Assembly: GCA_035582835.1 (NCBI GenBank)
Contig: JAYKAV010003044.1
Span: forward strand, 4,754,018 to 4,818,017
DNA length: 64,000 nt
DNA from: Phoebastria nigripes
Lineage: Eukaryota > Chordata > Aves > Procellariiformes > Diomedeidae
Reading direction: 5' to 3'
The notes under the pieces are model-generated. The model searched no databases and was not told the origin of the DNA. It saw only the letters and a list, made by a program, of their open reading frames with translations. Position 1 is the first letter of the stretch, and the number at the start of each line of letters is the position of its first letter. The position numbers and the translations under genes were made by a program. Below, piece by piece: positions 60,301 to 64,000 of the stretch.

Positions 60301-60684
60301 GCAAAGTCCCAAACAGGAGGTTGTTGAAAGCAGTACTTAATTTGCAGGCACATGTGTTCGTTTGTAGCCAGCTCTGAAATTTGTATTAAAATGGATTTCA
60401 GTTTCACAGTCTAAAGGCATTGACACCCCCTCATTAACTCAGCTGTGGGAACAATGCTTATGCTACTGAAAGACCTTAGGCACACACTGTCTTCCACTTC
60501 TTGGTTTCCATAAGGGGGCTGCGGTTTTTTTCAAGAGCCCCTGTTACTACTATGATTCAAATCATGGAGGGGAGGAGAGACTGTTGGTTGGCTCTTCAGC
60601 CATGGGAAAGCAGGTACCTTGCAGTGTGTTTTGCAGTGTTACAACATGGATTGACAGATTTTCTTTTTTAATCCTGTCCTCTAG
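56727..60684 (+). other. H6PD: Probable H6PD intron 1
   Basis: From the candidate donor in the CpG island to the acceptor before the coding exon. The acceptor is most likely TCCTGTCCTCTAG at 60684; CTTCTCTCCCAAG directly before the ATG at 60714 is an alternative. Inside I see only short AT-rich tracts (about 58106-58134) and no coding exon. Confidence 0.5.
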
Positions 60685-60714
60685 TGTTCCTGGGTCTACC
60701 TCTTCTCTCCCAAG

Positions 60715-61341
60715 ATGCTGATTACAGTCCTGTGTACAGTGTTGTTCATGGGAGCCTTGCCATCACTGGCTGAAGTGTCCCAGGGCCACATCTCAGTGGT
60801 CTTGCTGGGAGCCACAGGTGATTTGGCCAAGAAGTATTTGTGGCAGGGTCTATTCCAACTCTACATGGACCAAGTGAGCAGTGGCCACAGCTTCACTTTC
60901 CATGGGGCTGCACTGACAGCTCTGGAGCCAGGGCAGAGGTTGATGTTTGATGTGCTGAAGAAGCTGGCCTGTCCCCCAGATGAATCTCCTAACAGATGTG
61001 CTGTGCTCAAGGACCAATTCCTGAAGCTGAGCCAATACCACCAGCTGAAGACTGCCGAAAACTACACTGTGCTGAACAGAGAGATTGAGACGCTGCTTCG
61101 CCAGGAGGGGCTGAAGGAGGCTGGAAGGATCTTCTACTTCTCAGTACCACCATTTGCCTACACAGACATTGCCCGCCACATCAACAGCAGCTGCAGACCG
61201 CCTCCAGGAGCCTGGTTGCGTGTGGTGCTGGAGAAACCTTTTGGCCATGACCTGGAGTCAGCCCAGCAGCTGGCTGCAGAGCTGACAAGCTTCTTCAGGG
61301 AAGAGGAGATGTACCGGGTGGACCACTACCTTGGCAAACAG
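60715..61341 (+). CDS. H6PD: H6PD first coding exon
   Basis: 627 nt, 209 codons, starting ATGCTGATTACAG after CCCAAG (A at -3) and ending GGCAAACAG|GTGAGC in phase 0. The signal peptide MLITVLCTVLFMGALPSLA differs from the mammalian one, but the protein from about residue 23 on aligns well. Reading on past the donor gives 27 unrelated residues, so the donor is needed. Confidence 0.96.
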
Positions 61342-62657
61342 GTGAGCAGCTTGCAATGCGCAGCCCCCTGCCAGGTTGAGGGACTTAGTGGCTGGGAGAG
61401 TGTTGGATGTCAGCTCTGCATCTAATGAGAGTGTTATTCCCCTCTCAAATTCAGGCAGAGCCACTGAGTGCGCTCCCAAGGCTCCATTTGCTTATGGAGT
61501 CCTGTACTGTTATTCTTGTCCTGTACTGTGCTGCTGTCCATCCTCTTATAGAGCAGAGGAAATATGCAGACCAAAGCAGGGCTTTCTTCCGTTAGAGTGA
61601 TGAGGGTCCCCTCTCCAGAGGGAAGCCAGGGTGTAGGGGTGAACTGTGTGTGTGCATGATGGATAGATGCAGAATTCATCTGGTCTTCTCACCAAGGTCA
61701 GGGCTTTGATTTTGCTGAATAAGCAATGCCCTTTCCCTCTCACAGTTCTCCCATCTCATTACACACAGGCCTCTCTGCTTAGCCGTGGCTTCTAGAAGCA
61801 GTTTTTAATTTGATATGATACGGAGCTGATGGGATGTTAGTTTTGCAGGATGCTTAGGAGAAGGTTTCTTCCTGCCCTGTGCTCAGGGCATGGAGGACTG
61901 GCTGCTGCAGGGACAGCTCAGGGTGTGGAGCTGCATTGTCCTGGACGGAATGTGTTCAAGGACATGCCATCCTTGTTTTAGAGGAATGTGATGCCACATT
62001 TTGAAAGTAGCCTGTTCCAGCCATGGTACTGTGGCCAGATTTTACTCAGAAGGTTGCATGTCTAGCTGCAAGGAGAGCATCTCTACTAAGAGGGGGGATT
62101 TCTTCTCTTTTTTTTTTTTTCTTTTCTTTCTCCCAAAAAGAGCAGATGGCTTTAGTGGTGTAAGCATCTGATCTGATGTATTTCAGCACTTTGGAACTGT
62201 ACATTAGTCCCAGGATGGTCTGACTCGGCCCTTTGTCCTTTGACGGATATAAACTGAGTGCCTTGCAGTTTGTAGTTCAGCCTTTTTCACATGAAACCTT
62301 AAAATGCCTCAGAAAGACCTTTAATGTCTGCTCTGTACAGTCATTGGAGACCCCATTGTGCATCGCTGCAGGCTCTCTTGCTGATTTTCTCTGCTCTGAC
62401 CCACTGTGCTCTCTGCTGTGTGGCATGTCTGCTGGCACTCCAGAGCTGGCCACATCCCAGTGCTGGATGGGGCAGTGAGGCAGAGATACTGTGGAAATCT
62501 GGTGAGTTGTTGTTGGGTCTTTGATTTTTCCCTTCACAGGCTGTAGCCCATATCCTGCCTTTTCGAGATCAGAACCGACAGTTTTTGGATCCAATTTGGA
62601 ACCGACATCATGTGGAAAGAGTGGAGATTGTCTTGAAAGAGACTGTGGATGCTAAAG
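60715..62657 (+). CDS. H6PD: H6PD, ER hexose-6-phosphate dehydrogenase / 6-phosphogluconolactonase (N-terminal part)
   Basis: Two coding exons are present (60715-61341 and 62540-62657); the remaining C-terminal part is beyond the right edge. Met1-Ala19 is a hydrophobic signal peptide, fitting the ER lumen. The G6PD-type Rossmann motif GATGDLAKK is at residues 32-40, EKPFG at 173-177 and the substrate-binding/catalytic RVDHYLGK at 201-208; NSS at 157-159 is a glycosylation sequon. Sequence is close to human H6PD throughout. H6PD oxidises glucose-6-phosphate in the ER with NADP and hydrolyses the lactone, supplying lumenal NADPH to 11beta-HSD1. Cytosolic G6PD is excluded by the signal peptide and by similarity. 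Confidence 0.96.
61342..62539 (+). other. H6PD: H6PD intron 2
   Basis: Intron from GTGAGC to CCCTTCACAG. It contains a poly-T/pyrimidine tract near 62105-62135. No exon or named repeat recognised. Confidence 0.85.
62540..62657 (+). CDS. H6PD: H6PD second coding exon
   Basis: 118 nt, phase 0 in, one base out. Encodes AVAHILPFRDQNRQFLDPIW and NRHHVERVEIVLKETVDAK, matching human residues that follow HYLGKQ. The acceptor is TTCACAG. The donor is taken as AAAG|GTTGGT at 62658; a stronger-looking GTGAGG at 62662 would insert a residue that breaks the conserved AEGR/AKGR reading. Confidence 0.93.
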
Positions 62658-64000
62658 GTTGGTGAGGCGAGTGTGCAGAGCTAGGGTGAATGAGTGAGAA
62701 GGAGAACTGGCAGGTTCATTAATTATGTGAAAGTGGTCCTTGGGGTAGTGCTGGTGCAGAAACAAAAAAGAGCAGATGAATGATATGTTGCTCCCTGGAA
62801 ACAGAGAGGGACTGTCTTATACTTCCTATGCTAGGGACTGACTCACTTCCAGGTAGCGTTGCTGCTTCCAAGAAGAGATTCCCATTGCAGTTCAGCTGGG
62901 AGCAGGGGCAGAATCCCCCACCTTTTTCTGCTGCAGAGTTTTGGGGGCATTGCACCTAGCTTTCTATCCCGAATCTTGGTAAAAGGCACTGGATTTGGAA
63001 TTGATGCAATCTAAGGCCACTTCAGTTCAGTGCTGCAGTAATCTGGTTGTTGTAACAACAACCCTTTTGTATTCCTGTCCTGTTAGCTACCAAGCTCACA
63101 CTGAGTATACATTTGTGCTATTCTTTGGAAGATGCTCTTGCATCTTTTGCCTGGATGTTACTGATATCGACTAGTCGGTGTCAGTCCAGGTACCTAGGTC
63201 AGTCTGTGTTTGCCTGTTTCTTTCCCTTCCTCTCTGTAGTAAGAGAGAGCATTGCAGAGAGAAAATCCAAGCCCAGAGTTGCTAGCATGGGTCTCCTGCT
63301 GAAGGACACGGCTGCAATCCCTCCCTGCAATGCTGCAGCATCCGCTCTGCAGTGCTCAGCATAAAGCGCTCTGGGCTGGAATGCCACCCGCAGCACTTCT
63401 TGGGATGTCAGGCGCCCTCAGTTCTGCAACATCAGGATTGCTTCTCCACTCGCTTTACCTCCACTTCTATCTTCCTCCTCCCTCCCTCCCTCCCTCCCTC
63501 CCTCAGCCACCACAAACTCAATTAATGCAACTTTATCAAACTTGGAGTAATCTTTGGTTTGGCATCCCAGACCTCACCTGGGCCTGTTTGTGGAGAGGGA
63601 TGCACTACAGAGAGATTTAGAGAGAACAGTGTTGTCTCTGCATAGCCCCAGCTACACCCTGTACCCTCCCCGCTCTGAACAACTTTGTAATTTTTCATTT
63701 GACATCTTTTTTCTCCTGTGTGGCTTCAGCTGGCAGCCTGGCTCCCAGCAAGTCTGCAGCATTGATTACATTAATGAATGTGCCTTTGGATTAGAGCAAG
63801 GGAGATAAATGTATCAATCAATAGGGGAAGCCTATGGCCGTGATGTAGTCTGCAGTGTGCAGCCTGCTGCTGCTGGACTAGAGAAAGGCATCTGTTTGAG
63901 TCACTTTCTTTATAAGTGCATTGTCCTTCTCCCCCTGTTCTCACCTGCATGAGAAGTCAGGCAGGGAAAGAGAAGCAGGGCTTTGTGCATGAAATTTTGT
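62658..64000 (+). other. H6PD: H6PD intron 3, cut by the window edge
   Basis: No further H6PD exon recognised. It contains a (CCTC)n tract at about 63473-63504. The rest of the dehydrogenase domain and the lactonase domain lie outside. Confidence 0.75.
63473..63504. repeat. (CCTC)n microsatellite
   Basis: About eight uninterrupted CCTC units in the H6PD intron: a polypyrimidine/polypurine strand bias able to form triplex DNA. Confidence 0.9.

Noticed and set aside
1..64000. CRISPR array, prophage, insertion sequence or operon
   Set aside because: The sequence is vertebrate nuclear DNA with spliced genes. No regularly spaced repeats or prokaryotic gene arrays are present.

Overview
This is vertebrate nuclear DNA, most likely from a bird or a close sauropsid relative. 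Genes are split into exons with GT-AG introns. There are two CpG-island promoters, little interspersed repeat, at least one CR1-type LINE tail, and old MIR/L2-type relics. About 45 isolated single N bases are scattered through it, as in a draft assembly. Gene order and orientation match the human 1p36 block GPR157 (minus), MIR34A (minus), H6PD (plus).

Layout. Positions 1-2260 are intergenic. Positions 2261-13400 hold GPR157 on the minus strand: four coding exons that join to 335 codons plus stop, the same length as I recall for human GPR157, behind a CpG-island promoter at about 12.83-13.42 kb. Positions 13.4-22.1 kb are intergenic, with a near-by duplicated block of about 140-150 bp and a tandem palindromic unit. 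The miR-34a hairpin lies on the minus strand at 22091-22199. About 10.8 kb upstream of it, at 33048-33067, is a perfect 20-bp p53 response element. It is followed at 32889/32888 by a consensus splice donor on the same strand. This looks like the first exon and promoter of the miR-34a primary transcript, with a candidate second-exon acceptor at 22271. Positions 33.3-56.5 kb are a long intergenic stretch with ancient repeat relics, one unexplained 224-codon open frame and a candidate CTCF motif. A CpG island at about 56.56-57.33 kb opens H6PD on the plus strand. Its first two coding exons (60715-61341 and 62540-62657) lie here; the rest runs past the right edge.

Function. GPR157 is an orphan seven-transmembrane receptor. 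miR-34a is the p53-induced tumour-suppressor microRNA. H6PD is the ER-lumen hexose-6-phosphate dehydrogenase/6-phosphogluconolactonase that makes lumenal NADPH. They share no pathway that I can read from the sequence; the link is conserved synteny. The most notable system is the p53-to-miR-34a regulatory unit, which can be read from raw sequence in a non-mammal and is more compact than the human one. No prokaryotic, viral or CRISPR-like system is present.
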